Shown piece by piece: positions 32,589 through 45,620 of a stretch of DNA of 64,000 nt. Numbering within the stretch: the first letter of the stretch is position 1; each line of letters starts with the position of its first letter. This DNA is from Incurvaria masculella (Eukaryota; Arthropoda; Insecta; Lepidoptera; Incurvariidae), in NCBI GenBank assembly GCA_946894095.1, contig OX335652.1:5727001-5791000 (forward strand). The letters are read 5' to 3'. The position numbers were made by a program, and so were the translations under genes. The notes below the pieces were generated by a model. It saw nothing but the letters and a program-made list of their open reading frames with translations. It ran no database searches and was not told the origin of the DNA.

Positions 32589-33152
32589 CTAGGAGAGGTA
32601 CCAGGCTCCGCTCGGGCTAATGCCGTTTAGAATTGGTGTCCTTTTCCTAGGTCCAGACCACTGACCTAGCATATCGCGCTGTGCTAACAAGAAAAACAAA
32701 GTGCGGAAGTGAGACGTCAACCCAAGTACCACTACCGCGAGTTAGAGGGAGATGGAACACATCTGCCCGAAGAGACCACTTCTCAAATCGTTGTCGGTAA
32801 ATAGGAGTCGCTTTTTTGTGAAATATTTTTTTGTGATTATTTTGTAAAAATGGGATGACCCACTATTAGTCGATCAATAATTTTAAAATTTTCTTCATAT
32901 TTCAAAGTCAAACTGAAATCATAACTCAGATAATTGTGTATTATATCGATTTAGAAATGTTTTTGAGTAAAAAATACATTTCAGTACTTTTTGTATGAAA
33001 CGATTTTGGCCTCATCCGTCAGTTGACTCTGAATGCATTTATATTCTAAACCTATGGTCCAGACTCTCTCTATACTAAAATTTATCAAAATCTTATCAGC
33101 AGTTTAGTTGTGAAAACGCAACTTACTTTCGCAGTTATAATATTAGTTCAGA
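32589..33152 (-). mobile_element. Non-autonomous Helitron, 564 bp
   Basis: Read on the minus strand, it starts TCTGAACTAATATTATAACTG and then GCGAAAGT, a diverged version of the lepidopteran Helitron 5' end. It ends AGCCCGAGCGGAGCCTGGTACC then CTCTCCTAG, followed by T. The CTAG terminus before T with a GC-rich hairpin-like string just inside is the Helitron 3' signature. The middle is too short and AT-rich for a Rep-helicase. Confidence 0.65.
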
Positions 33153-33835
33153 CTTGCAACTTAAGGTGGTTTTCACAAGCATCAGAATATTACCATCCCC
33201 ATACAAAAGTAGCTTACAAATCATTTGCAAACAACTGTTCAAATTTACTTGATATTCGGAATCTAATATCAGGTAAGAAATATCTGAGTCGGTATGTTAC
33301 TGTTTTATCGGTAAATGTATTTTGTAAACATAAATTGTAGAGAAAATAAAGTGTGTATGAACATTTTATTTTTCTTTCATTCGGTTCGGTTTGGATTTTT
33401 AAAAAATACAAAAACGTGCAGACACAGATATTTGATGCCTGATATAGACGTTAAATATTAATTCAATTTGAATAGAATTTTTCAAAAGATTAGTAAAATT
33501 CGCCCAAGATCTTATTGAAATTTAAAATTTTCAATTAATTGTTCAAAACAGGTTTTTTATAATTCGCCACACTAATAATTACATAGGTTTCTTAATGTAA
33601 ATAGTATTCTTTCACAAAATCTAAAAAGAGCTTTATTATAGGCTTAGAATTTTAATGTTTAAATAAAATTAAAATTGAATTTGTTAACTTTCTGAATGAA
33701 TAAATAAATATTTTTTTTACTTGAGAGGCCGTGAGTTCAAACCCCGCACCTTTCATGCACCGCTTTCTTACTCTTTCAGAGTTGGATAAGTGCATTTTGT
33801 CAATAAATCGATCAGTTCCATGGTATGAAATCTAC
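33153..33835. other. Unassigned AT-rich stretch
   Basis: GTGAGTTCAAACCCCGCACC at 33732 resembles a tRNA T-arm/B box, but no matching A box or other arms precede it. Confidence 0.35.
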
Positions 33836-34056
33836 TACTAGGTGTAGGTTTTCAGCCCGCCCGGGTTGGTACCATCGCATTGGAAAAGATAGTCGAAGCG
33901 GCAAAGAAAAATTGCAAATTTACCCATTTCAAAGCAGCTGTAGTCATAAAGGGAAGATCCTGGCATAGCACTTAATTACTTTGGGAATACGGTGTGCTGG
34001 GCTTGTGATGGGGTTTGTGGCATTGGCAATCCATGTCCATTTATATGAAAGCGGGT
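33836..34056 (+). mobile_element. SINE, 5'-truncated
   Basis: CTACTAGGTGTAGGTTTTCAGC...GGGTTGGTACCATCGCATTGG...GTCATAAAGGGAAGATCCTGGCATAGCA...GGCAATCCATGTCCATTTAT matches the SINE body on the plus strand. Confidence 0.75.
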
Positions 34057-37000
34057 TTTTTCTGCGAGAATTTTATAAAAAGAATTTAAAGAAGCAAAAA
34101 TGTTTATCAATACAAATGACCTTCAAAATATCACTAGATAACCCGGGCTCTAAATATAAGATACCTGAAAATTGTGCCCCAACTTTGAATTCCTTCAGCA
34201 TGTAGGGAGCTAAATATTTACCGTTCGATTTACCGGGTCAACCCTTTGACATGCTCTGCGAAAATATTTACCTAAAAATGCGAGGATTGGAAAGTATTTT
34301 CGAAAAGGTTATTTTTTAACAGAGAATACTGAAAATTTCAATACGTGAAATATTCAATTTCGATCAGTAAATGGGCAAAGTGACTCAAAAATCAATTGTA
34401 TATGTTTAATCGAATGACATCACAATTTTGATATAGGTAAAAATTCAGTTACCTTTGTGGAATGTGGGCAGTTCTTTCAGTCTCAATCCATTTTGCATTA
34501 GATGGTTCCGAACGCGACCTAACGGTCAGTCTGCTTTTCCCGCGCATTCTGCGAGCGCATGTCTACTCGTAACGCTCCGCCTCTCGTGTACCATGAACAT
34601 TTCGGATCCCTGCCATATTTAGAAGAAATAGGCACAAGCACATTCAGCTCTTTTCTGGAAAGTGAACTGGTGCCTATGGAGTTCTCCTCATCGACGCAGC
34701 ACTAGCCTTCGTCCCGTCGTGCAAGGGTCTGGTGGTGTCCTGGTCAGTCTACCCACATCTATACAGTCCACTATTTCCGCTACAGTATAAAGTTCAAGTA
34801 CAGTTCAATTATTTTGCAATATGATTGAGCAACCCTGAGTAATAGGATCTAAATATGACAAAACTATGTATCTAGGTAAAAGTTAAATATTATTTATTTA
34901 TAATTTAATTACTTAACAGATTAATAGGAGTGAAGTGGAATTGTTATTTCCGAGAGACCTGAAAAACTAATATGACTTGTATATGCATTACTATAATTAT
35001 TATTATAGATCATGCATGAAAATATTTATGTCTATAGAGCTGGGTTTCTTAAACTTTTTGTAGTCCTGGCACTACCTAAGACAATTTTATAGTTGTGATA
35101 GCTTAAGAGAGGTGAAGGACAAGTGGCATGCGCTCGATATCTCGTCTCCGCCGTATAGTCAATCTATACGGTACCGTATAGTTAATCTAGCGGCAAGTCT
35201 TATGCGATACAGTCGAAACATCGCTACCTCGAATGAATGTGCTCTAAAAATGCTTATATAAAATCAGTCTCAACCCACAAAACCCTCCAATACGTCTGCA
35301 ATTATGTTTACATGTGGCATGTACGTTTGATTTGGGTTGTTAGTTTTTGAAAATTTGAGACAGCGGGTTCTTCTTTTTCAACTATGGTTGTGACATACCC
35401 CTTCCAACATCAATTGAAGAGAATTATAATAAACCATTTTAAAAAATAATAATATCTGGTGGCGCGGGTAGGTCGCTGGGTTTTTTGCAAAGGTTTTGTA
35501 AAAGGAAGGCCTATATAGGTTCGCAAAAAGAAATGGTATGGGGTCCCATGCAATGCTCAATCGTGTAGGGGTTAGGATAAAAGAAGGTGGGACGACTCAC
35601 CACGATGGAGACTTCCAGACGTGTGCGGGTGGCCACCACGCTACTCCTTCTCCCACAGAAGGCAGTTCAGGAATGCTGCGTCCTCGACGATGAAGAGCAC
35701 AGAAAGTCCTTAGGTTACGATTGTTCGTAGGTTTCGAGCACACGCGGTCCTGGCGAGGTACTCCCGGGTACCTAAGGATCCGGCGGCGGCGAGATAATTT
35801 GTCGGGAACCGGTGCTACGATGACATGACGTGTCCGTGCCTCGCGGTATCAAAATTTGCACTGAAAGCTGGGCCTTTCAGCCTTTTCAGCAGACGCTGTC
35901 AATCTTCGCTCCATCAGGTGAAATAGAGAGAGGGACGTGTGTATGCGGGGAACAAGGATAGGACTAGGGTCGTGCACATCACATAGAAACACACAGCCAT
36001 AGATTACGCGAAGTCATTATGGCCTAACCAATATCTATTACCACATAAAAGGTAAAGATTAGGTATAACGCATAGTATTTATTTACATAGTATCAAACTT
36101 ACCTCTAATGGGTCTACGGACTCAAAGTTAAGAAACCCTGCGTATAGTAAGCGAAAGAAGTATGCTTTGATCAAACCGTATTGCGTATTAACTCTGGGAA
36201 ATCACGTAATGGTATGTACACATTTAGTTTCTTATTTTATTTATCTTCTACGCACAGGTAAAGGCCTTCTCCCAAGAAGGCCATTCGACTGTCTAGGGCT
36301 ACTCGTCGCCAGCCTTAACGAATACAAAAAAAGTGTGACTGAGGCATGTACTCCGTCGGAGCGAGGGATGTTCAGGACGTATCAGCGTGAAGCAGCCTGC
36401 CTCCTGGCGTGATCCATCAGGGGCGGGGCGGCGACGCCGGCGGACGGAAAAAGAAAACTGTCGAAAATATCTCACGACTGAATTAATTAATCCCGGCTGA
36501 AGTTCAATTCTAATGATTTACTAGCATCGTTTGTCAACGTCGAGCCGAGCTCAGAGAATCGCTTTGGAAAGAAATCAATGAGCTTCCCTGTTCAAATTAT
36601 TTGTTATTAATATTGGAAATACTCGTTTGTTGGCAATTGTTTTTGAATATGCAATTATTTGTGAAGTGTTTCTTAGGATAACACTTACGGTAATGCGGTG
36701 TGATGTATCGGGATCGATCCGACCTATAGTCGACCTCTTCCAGGTCGTACGATTATTAGGACTGCGGAAAGACGGACAACCACTTACATTATGCAGTGTG
36801 ATGTATCTGGATCGATTCGACCTATAGTGCGACCTTTTGAAAATGTGCTTTATAATTATATTTATCTTGGGTGCTAAGGGTATGTATGCATCCACAGAAA
36901 TTTCTTAGCAAACATTATTTTATTGCAGATAATGAATCTGAATTGGGCTTGTACCTTATCAACATTTTTTTTTTTTACCAAATCAATTATTGATTACATT

Positions 37001-37905
37001 GGATCACTAAAGAATTATTATTAATAACCAACCTGATATATTTAACATACGCTTTTAGTGATTATAGGATTTTTTAAATTTGAAATGGAATAATATCATT
37101 AATTCTTCATGTCAAAACTTTAAACGTAACTCTCACTAAGTAAATTCTTTCCGCCATTAGTTGTTATCCCGCGGTCGCTATTACGGGTGGCTAGGATCCC
37201 ACAGGATGAGATTAGAGGGGCAAGCGAATGAAAACTATTCCGGCACCGCAAACACGCCTGCGATTCCAGGGGTCTCTTGCTAAAATTATACACGATTTAC
37301 AAAACAAGTTATAAAGTTTTCGGTGCCAGTTTCGGTCCAGCAGCTTCTTAACTCACCACTGTGAGGATGTTGGTATTTTTAAATGCCATAATCTATCAGA
37401 TCAGAGATCCTAAAAATAACACTTAACTCAAAAAAATATTAACGAATGAGTTGAATGTGCGAGTCAAGTTTTTGTGTGCAGTGAAAACTCAATAAAATCT
37501 TCCCTGCTTATGAGGGTGTCTCTACAACTAACACAAAAAAAACACATTGCCAAAAGACGGCGGAGAGGTACCATAATCATTTAAGTTATTTGGCTAACCC
37601 TGTTATTCTACTTCAATGCCCCGGAGTCAAGTCGGCTGCACAAAAGAGAAGGATTATGTGTAACAGTATCATTCTAATCATCCTTATGTCCTTGATTTCT
37701 TTTAACGTTTTGATGTGATGTGCTGTTGGCAAAATTTTAAGTTAAAATGCAATCATTTATTTGTTTTTGATAATCCGGATCTTATCTAAATAAAATTTAT
37801 TTTATGAATTTAGAATTAAAACCACGTTCACACTTTCTTATTACTGCCAACTCAACCTTATCCGGTTTTATTTTGGTAATTGTCCTTTAATTAGATTAAA
37901 CAGTT
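34057..37905. other. Long unassigned stretch
   Basis: 3.8 kb without a recognisable gene. 35580-36000 and 36260-36450 are richer in GC but have no frame with a known motif. At 36697-36832 GTGTGATGTATCGGGATCGA...CCGACCTATAG is followed, about 90 bases later, by a close second copy, a small diverged duplication. Confidence 0.35.
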
Positions 37906-38150
37906 CAGGGGGCCCATTCAGGTAAGAGTGAGTTCGAGTTCGGGAGTGAGTTAACCTAATAATAGATGGGAAATATATTATTATTTAAATAACGGAACCG
38001 TTATTTACACTTCCAACGTATTTACGGAACAGACCAGATTTTTACCTAACTGTAATGATGTTCAAGCAGTGTGGAAACATTAACTTATAAAAAAGTGAGT
38101 TGATATTTAGTGACGTATTCGAACTCACTCTTGCCCTGAATGGACCCCTA
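37906..38150. mobile_element. MITE with about 35-bp inverted ends
   Basis: CAGGGGGCCCATTCAGGTAAGAGTGAGTTCGAG at the left is mirrored by TTCGAACTCACTCTTGCCCTGAATGGACCCCT at the right. The 245-bp element has no coding capacity. The target duplication is unclear. Confidence 0.75.
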
Positions 38151-38745
38151 GTAGTTGGGTCTCAACAAAAAAACTCACTTTCGCATTCATACTATAATTT
38201 AGAGTGGGTACACTGAGACCGAATTTTCGGTAATCGGGGCTAGAAATTACATCCGTGATATATATTTTTAATTGACTAATGAAAGCAAAATAAAACCTCC
38301 TCCTTCGGTCGGTCGGTAGAAGTCGGTAGAAATGAAATATAAAATGATCGTAAATTTCCGAAGAACTTTATACACTGCAGAGCTTAGTTTAGCTTAGTTT
38401 TGATTCCCCACGACAGCCCCATTAAACCTTTTTATTCCTCTGCCTCTCGTAGACAAGGGTCTGAAGTATCGGGTTGCTGGGAGAAATCCAATTACTGAAC
38501 TTTTGTCCATATATGTCCACACTGAGAAGCCATTTGTCGGTAAATAATTGCTTTTAAAAAAAATAGAATGTTGTAAATTAGTAAACCATTATTCTTAAAT
38601 ATAAATCAATTGGAAAGGTTTACAAATATATATGCAATTGAAGAATTTCACTACATTTTCAATATATAACTACTATTACATGCCCGCAGCTATACCTACG
38701 TTAAAGTTCGATAAATAATGGTCAGTTTTTCACCAACTTCTATCA
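38151..38745. other. Unassigned stretch
   Basis: Nothing recognised. A short GGTCGGTCGGTAGAAGTCGG repeat lies near 38308. Confidence 0.35.
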
Positions 38746-38749
38746 TATA

Positions 38750-40219
38750 CAGGGTGTCCCGTAAGTAGTGGATCAAACGAATAGTGGGGATAGAAGAGGT
38801 CAGTGCCTATCAGAAACACCTACTTTAGATTCTAAGTCATTCCTAGTTTAGAAGTAATTAATTTATTTCTGATTATTTTTAAATTTTCAGAATGTAAAAT
38901 AAAAAAAATATGTTTAAAAAAAGTTCATAACTTTTTCTAATTTTTATTTAAATTTAAAGTTGCCGAATATGTTACCTTTTTAATAAAAATACATTTGCAT
39001 CTAACTAATACATTATTTTAAATTTTAAATATGTTTTTCGTAAAAAGTTTCAAATTTAAATAAATTCAACGCTAATTCCAACATTCCTGGTGCAAAAAAA
39101 ATGTACTACCAAAAGTTTGCCCATAATATCAAAAACTTGAACACTTTATTGCGCTTCTAAAAAAGTATAATACCATTTTACTTTCATCTAAAAAAGTATT
39201 TTTTTCAAGTGAAGAACCGAAATGAGTGGTAATTTTCGAAATATCTGACTGCACAATATTCTAAGAAATATTAATATTGTTTATCAGACACTTATTGTAT
39301 GCTTGATGATAGTTCTGAAAATATTTAAAATACTGGTATTTGTGTAAAAACAAATTTTTACATCGATCGATGGTATCGTAAAAAATAACCATCGTGCGCT
39401 GAGAAGATTGAGAATAAATTTTATTAGAAGATGTCGGTTGTGCATTCGGGTTGGTGGGAGAAATTTTGAGCACTTGTTGTAGTCGATGAATAAATGGATT
39501 AGAGAACAGGCTTCTTTGTTTTTATTCATAATAAAATCCATTTGAAATTTTGAACTAACAAAATCTATTTAATTTTAATTGCAGGCAAAATAATAGTCGA
39601 TTGTCATGTAAAAATTTGTTTTTACACAAATACCAGTATTTTAAATATTTTCAGAAATATCATCAAGCACACAATAAGTGTCTGATAAACAATATTAATA
39701 TTTCTTAGAATATTGTGCAGTCAGATATTTCGAAAATTACCACTCATTTCGGTTCTTCACTTGAAAAAAATACTTTTTTAAATGAAAGTAAAATGGTATT
39801 ATACTTTTTTAGAAACGCAATAAAGTGTACAAGTTTTTGATATTATGGGCAAACTTTTGGTAGTACATTTTTTTTGCACCAGGAATGTTGGAATTAGCGT
39901 TGAATTTATTGAAATTTCAAACTTTTTACGAAAAACATATTTAAAATTTAAAATAATGTATTAGTTAGATGCAAATGTATTTTTATTAAAAAGGTAACAT
40001 ATTCGGCAACAATAAATTTAAATAAAAATTAGAAAAAGTTATGATCTTTTTTTAAACATATTTTTTTTATTTTACATTCTGAAAATTTAAAAATAATCAG
40101 AAATAAATTAATTACTTTTAAACTAGGAATGACTTAGAATCTAAAGTAAGTGTTTCTGATAGGCACTGACCTCTTCTATCCCCACTATTGGTTTGATCCA
40201 CTACTTACGGGACATCCTG
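38750..40219. mobile_element. Foldback element with 614-bp inverted arms
   Basis: The left arm (38750-39363) starts CAGGGTGTCCCGTAAGTAGTGG, and its inverse ends the element at 40219 (…CCACTACTTACGGGACATCCTG). The arms stay alignable over their whole 614-bp length with few differences and surround a 242-bp centre. TATA lies on both sides, so a TA or TATA target duplication is likely. No transposase frame is present; the centre has only short AT-rich frames. The class (a TA-targeting group is possible) is not certain. Confidence 0.9.
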
Positions 40220-40223
40220 TATA

Positions 40224-40828
40224 TATACTCTTTTATTATAAAAATATCGATATGGTTGCTTGTGCCGAAAGCCAAAAGTCAAAGCCAAATCTAGCTCACC
40301 TCGAAAAACCACCCTTAACACGGGACAATACCAGAGCGTTTCCGAAATATTAAAGAGCTATCGTGTTTGTTAAAAATCTGTTTGAAAACTCCCCAGTTGT
40401 AGGTATGAGGAAAGGTACACGCCGGCCGACAGTTCCATATCCTGGTATACGGCAAAAAAATGAGTTTGAGAAACTATTCACTCTCTAAAGCCTAATACCA
40501 ACCACAAGAATATGCTCTATTTCATGCTCGGTGCTCTTACATAATTTATCGCAATATTAAGTTAAGCGTGGGTAACATAGACAGCAATACAATCAGACAC
40601 CTGATACATTTTGTATCTTTATTACTTTTATGATAAGTACTACGTGTACTATGATATTACTAACCAATCAATTTTGATTTGATACAAGTTCGTATCAATA
40701 ATGACGAGGGCTCTATACACCCGAATTTAAGTAGGGTATTATTAGATTCTCAGAATTGGTGAAAATCTCGTGTACGGGAATCTTATTCTTACTTTATTGA
40801 TAACTCAAACCATTATACTCTTAATCTG
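40224..40828. other. Unassigned stretch
   Basis: No recognised repeat or gene. Confidence 0.35.
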
Positions 40829-41345
40829 AAAGGGATATGTAACTATGTGATCAGCTCACTGTAATAGTTTATGACAAGACTTATAGTTTTAAAACCTAAT
40901 GTGCAAGTGTTTCACAGTGTTTTGTTGCTACTGGAGCAGTGCATCGCTTTAAGGTCCGTACTTACGGTGACGCTTGGTTCGGGTTATCATTTTCCCGAAA
41001 ATATGGTCGAGAGAGGCAATGTCTGTGCCCGGCGTGATGCTCGTGATCGGGTGCTGTTTGTGGGGACTGGCCTGCGCCAATTGGCAACATGTTAGTTGTG
41101 GGGATGGTCTTTGCAAATAAAATGATATTTGTCATGAACTGTTTCACACGGCATGAATTGTAAAATTTTATGAATTCATGTGTTTTACGGATTTTTGGTT
41201 TAAAAAAAATTACAAACACTTTTGTAAATTTAGACTAAGTGGACATTGATAAAAAAAACAGCGGAGTTTCTTTCCAGTTCTTCTTCGATGTGTTTTGATT
41301 AGCTGAACTGGCCAATGTTAAAATATGACAAATCCGAGCGCAGTG
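40829..41345 (+). repeat. Unsplit copy of the 8.9-11.3 kb repeat
   Basis: This 517-bp block is the reverse complement of two separated pieces, 10900-11328 and 8947-9034, joined directly at about 41243-41249 (CACTTAGTC inverse, then a short ATTGATAAAAAAAACAGCGG link). It therefore shows the state before interruption. Class unknown; the 74-codon frame inside is not recognised. Confidence 0.8.
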
Positions 41346-41672
41346 TACTGTCTATGGAAGATGAATAAACAATACAATACAATAAAGTCAAATAATTTTC
41401 CCGTTATTAGCGGACACACAGACAGAAGTCAGTTAGTGAAGTGAAGGCTCCGATTGCTCCGAACAACAAATTTTCCAAACCGTGCAAAATCTGTTGCTAG
41501 ATATTTTCGTAGTTTCAAATTTATGTAATTGTGTTAACATTTACATATCTAGGAGCCATTATGTAGCTCTCTATTACACCAATATACTAAGTAATCCTTC
41601 AGAGTGATTTCAGAATGAATTGTCTGTTTACAATATTGTACGTACATAGATACTTTTTTAGTCCATAATTGG
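41346..41672. other. Unassigned stretch
   Basis: Nothing recognised. Confidence 0.35.
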
Positions 41673-41967
41673 AAAAAACCGGCCAAGTGCGAGTCGGACT
41701 CGCACACGAAGGGTTCCGTACCATCGTAAAAAAAAATACAAAAGAATCACGTTTTTTGGTATGGGGACCCTTTTTTATTAATTATTCTTTAATCTTACCT
41801 ATTTGTTGTTATAGCGGCAAAATAAATACACTCTCTGTGAAAATTTCAGCTGTCTATCTTTTACGGTTACTGAGATACAGCCCTGTGACCGACGGACGGA
41901 CGGACGGACATCGGAGGCTTAGTAATAGGGTTCCGTTTTCACCCTTTGGGTACGGAACCCTAAAAAG
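41673..41967 (-). mobile_element. Metulj-like SINE-type repeat, copy 5
   Basis: Full copy in minus orientation: ACCGGCCAAGTGCGAGTCGG then ACTCGCACACGAAGGGTTCC at one end, and TTTGGGTACGGAACCCTAAAAA at the other, with (GACG)n inside. It preserves both ends well. Confidence 0.85.
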
Positions 41968-42843
41968 TCACTTTAGAAGCCTAACATCTACACTGTAAAT
42001 GATTACTAAAAGTTCTTTATTTAATCAATCATTTAGACCATTTGGATGTTCATTGGAAAGATAAAGTTATCTGAATATTTATAACATTATCTATCATCGC
42101 TCGAACTGACCGTGTGTGGAGCCCATCCGAGTGAAGTTATCATGGAGATTTATTTTTATCTTAAGAATCTTTGCTTCTGGGTTTGAAATCCAGGTGCACA
42201 TTTTTTTTGTTTACTCGACTTGTTCTGACCTTTTGTTAAGGAGATAATGGTCGTTCATGAGCTACAAATACTTATTTCTAATTCACGATGTAATACTGAA
42301 TTGCGTTGCAATCCACGGATTATAGCGGCCAATAGCAGATACTCCATTTTAACGATCAAATAAATTGTAGCTGGATTTCTGTTTGTAGGGCTGGGTTTTA
42401 TCGAATTATAACTACCATCTAACTTCATGATTGCAAATACCACCTGAAAACTGCGAATAACTTAGTCCTCACTCACAGTTATTTTTTTCCTTTTTAATAA
42501 ACACGTGTGTATCTTCTATTCTCGGATCCTCGCCCTCTCATTCTTTGGGTCTGGAGAAATCGAAAACTTCCGGCTCACAGTGCGTGGCTTTCATCAGGAG
42601 AACGTCGTTCAGTGTCACGGTAATGCCGGGAGGCTGACTGAGGGACTGTTCGTTCGACGCCTTGATGGTTGTGCGCATTGGCGACAGTCTTTTGTTGCCT
42701 GCCCGGTGACATGGTAGCTCCGTGGACGTGCTCATAAGTAAGAATAAGGCGGTATTCTGTTCATTTAATCTAATATCGTAACATCTATAAAGATGGCACT
42801 AGCTGTTTGAGAATCTAACAAATTCACTCTTAATAATCTACAT
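41968..42843. other. Unassigned stretch
   Basis: 42525-42725 is richer in GC with antisense open frames of 70 and 65 codons; no motif recognised. Confidence 0.3.
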
Positions 42844-43312
42844 TTTTTTTATGCGACCTGCCATCGATGGCTAATACCTGAGTGATCTATTTTCCAATGT
42901 GGCATGGTTGTGGCAGCACTGTGCAACCTGACATGGATGGTTAACACCACACAACTACCGTTATGATATTAGCCCAATACACCACATCCCCGAAGAAATT
43001 AGGTGCCATGCCAGGACCTTCCCTTTTATGAGCACGGCTACATTGGACTGGATGGAAAACACGGACAATTTTTCATTGCCGCTTCGACGATCTTTTCATT
43101 TAATACGATGGTACCAACCCGGGCGGGCTTAAACCCTACCGTAGGGGAAGGAGACGTACAGTTTTACATGGATTCCGAACCATGGAGCAGCTCGAATTCG
43201 TGACGAAATGCACTTATCGAACTCGGAAAGAGAAAGACAGTGGTGCAAGTCGGAATTGAACCCAGACCTCTGGTACGCTAGGCCAGTCCCCGCGCCACTA
43301 GGCTACGAGCCG
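42844..43312 (-). mobile_element. tRNA-derived SINE, subfamily A, with duplicated tail
   Basis: It has the same head (GGCTCGTAGCCTAGTGGCGC, minus strand), B-box-like GGTTCAATTCC and body as 5157-5567. The 3' tail motif CGACCTGCCATCGATGGCTAA at 42854 recurs as CAACCTGACATGGATGGTTAA at 42926, so the tail is present twice with about 50 unrelated bases between. This suggests one SINE end landed in or next to another. Confidence 0.85.
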
Positions 43313-44859
43313 CTCATGTGTTTATACATCTACACAAAGGTAGTTCCACAAGTTAAAATACATATAGGGCAACGATATTTATACGACTGAATTATATATT
43401 TCCGTTTGCATGTGTTCGTTATAAATCTTCTCCTCCACTTCTCCTGCCTTTCTCCTCTCTTTAGTGGTCAATAGCTATAGTTGGCCAGTCGCAAGTGTTG
43501 CTGTTGTCGAGATCCATATTTTAAACGTTCTTTTTAAATACACGCCAGCCGTTTTCTGATCACATTTTACCGGGATCAGCTTAGAAGAATATCCAAAATG
43601 AAATCAGAGCGAAGCCTTAAGGCCATAAGGATCAACCTCAATCTGCAGATATACCTAAGAAGGAGCCAAGACCAATACTACGCCACGGTTACTATTTTGT
43701 TCATTATGAATGCGATATTTCAGTTTTTTTCATATTGTGATCAGAACGATAACAAAGAAAAAATGGGTGGAAAACAAATGAATCACTAAATTAAAAACTC
43801 AAAGGGATCAAAGTAGCCAGTTCGACAAAACGCCTATTTCATATGTACGGACCAATATTAATAGCATGTTCATCAATATCCACTCACAGTTACGCAATAA
43901 TAGCTAGGATACCTTGCTTTGCTCGGATTACTATGGTCTTGGATTTTCACCCGAACGGAGCCCAGGAAAATGTTTTTATCATTACAAGTTTGATAGCATT
44001 TCGACACTACTAAGTACTCTTAAGTAAAATGTAAAAAGTAATGTAGTCATTGTATATCATTCACAGGCGTCTCTTCTCGGAACCCAAAGTTATCGTGAGT
44101 CCGACTCGAACCAATTTTTTCTAACATTTGTTTATTCCGAATTATTCCCGTTAACAAAATATTTATTAACCAACCGATCACCCGAGCTATCGATAACGTA
44201 GCGTAGCGTATAAGATATATTTAAGTCCGACCTTAATTACATTTTGCGGAATGATCGTCGCTCAATAGTTTTCCCTGCTGGGTAAGGGTAGCTGCTAGTC
44301 AAAGCCACATATTGCATTCCCGGATACATGACTATCGCTGGGATGTGCCGGCTAATCTTTCCTCTCGTATGGCCCATTAATGCAGATATAGTATTTTGAA
44401 CCACTTATGACCCTTAACAGGATATTCTAATAAGATTTATGTTTAACGATGCAATTTAATTTTTCTTTTTAAACTGATTGATACATGAAAACTGTTCATA
44501 CGAGTTTCCATTTTTTTGAATTCAAGTTGTATAGGTACTTTCTTTTATTTTATAAATACGTTTCAAGCGACCCGAGTTCTCAGCTTATTGCACTAAAAAA
44601 AATGTCCAACTGTTCTCTATTTTAGCACAGTTAAAATTGAGTCATTTATGGTTACTATTACTATTAATATATTACGGTAAGTCACTCCTGATGTTCTCGA
44701 GTTCCAACGACACATAATATCTGCGCCACATTCAATTTTGCGCGTCCCGAAATCGTCAGATAGTTAACTGAAACAGCACTGACTTAATGAGCTGAAACAG
44801 TTAATATAAAACAGTTATTTTAACCGATTGAACAGTACCGCTTGATGAAAATAACACGT
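43313..44859. other. Unassigned, with a possible old Helitron 3' end
   Basis: Near 43904 the minus strand reads AATCCGAGCAAAGCAAGGTA then TCCTAG, a diverged form of the Helitron 3' end seen at 32589 and 63041, but the following base is C, not T. The rest shows no recognised gene or repeat. Confidence 0.35.
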
Positions 44860-45035
44860 GTGACAGATAAGATGATTTTTAAACGGTTATCTTAACTGAT
44901 TGATCATAAAGGCATGCAATTGTTCAGTTTCAAGAGGTACAGTAATTTTAACAGATTGAAAAGGAAATACCTATTCTCTGAATATGAACTGACGATAGTA
45001 AGAATGGAAAAAAATACTTAAGCTAGAAAAAGTTT
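44860..45035 (-). repeat. Dispersed repeat, copy 2
   Basis: GTGTGACAGATAAGATGATTTTTAAACGG...GTAAGAATGGAAAAAAATACTTAAGCTAG is a moderately diverged inverse of 17186-17368. Confidence 0.55.
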
Positions 45036-45620
45036 CAAAAATTAAATTAAAAGATACAGTAATATTAGTGTTTATGTTAATAGTTTAACTGTCAACTGTC
45101 AACTGTCATCAATATGTTCAAAAACATTTAAGACTCGAGAAAGCAAACATGATAGCACATCCAAGTAGCGAACCTATCAGGAAACCTAAAACCAAGGAAG
45201 GTTCCTTGCTATCTGTTGTTTTGTTTCATAAACTGTGCATTTATGCCTGCCTAATCCTCACAAATGCCTAAGATTAAATTATGCAGGTACTTTAATGAAC
45301 ACTCGAAACTTTGTGGGTAATGGTTTAAGGGCTGTGTGTAGTAAACGAATCATACAACAGATACGGAAATAGAGGTTCAGATAAATGAAGCCATTACCGC
45401 ACCCGGCACGCGCCTATGAGCCTCCACAATACAAGCATACGTTCGGGCCTTCGGTCATTTTGTCAGGGGCGCGTAATGTATGACGAGTCACCCAAACACA
45501 CGATATTTTTTAAACGTATATTTTACACGAACTTTCCCAGCGCATTCACCTATTCTCATTAAAGGAGGCATAAGTGGGACTAAACCATGAATGACCCAAA
45601 TGTTGAGAAAACTAACTATT
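45036..45620. other. Unassigned AT-rich stretch
   Basis: Nothing recognised. Confidence 0.35.

Noticed and set aside
33725..33760. Possible tRNA (GAGTTCAAACC B-box-like string)
   Set aside because: No A box, acceptor stem or anticodon arm can be drawn upstream.
39261..39541. Minus frames inside the foldback element as a transposase
   Set aside because: They are short and AT-driven, partly in the inverted arm, and have no DDE/D-like motif.
42172..42205. GGGTTTGAAATCC as a tRNA T arm
   Set aside because: No D arm or A box at the required distance.
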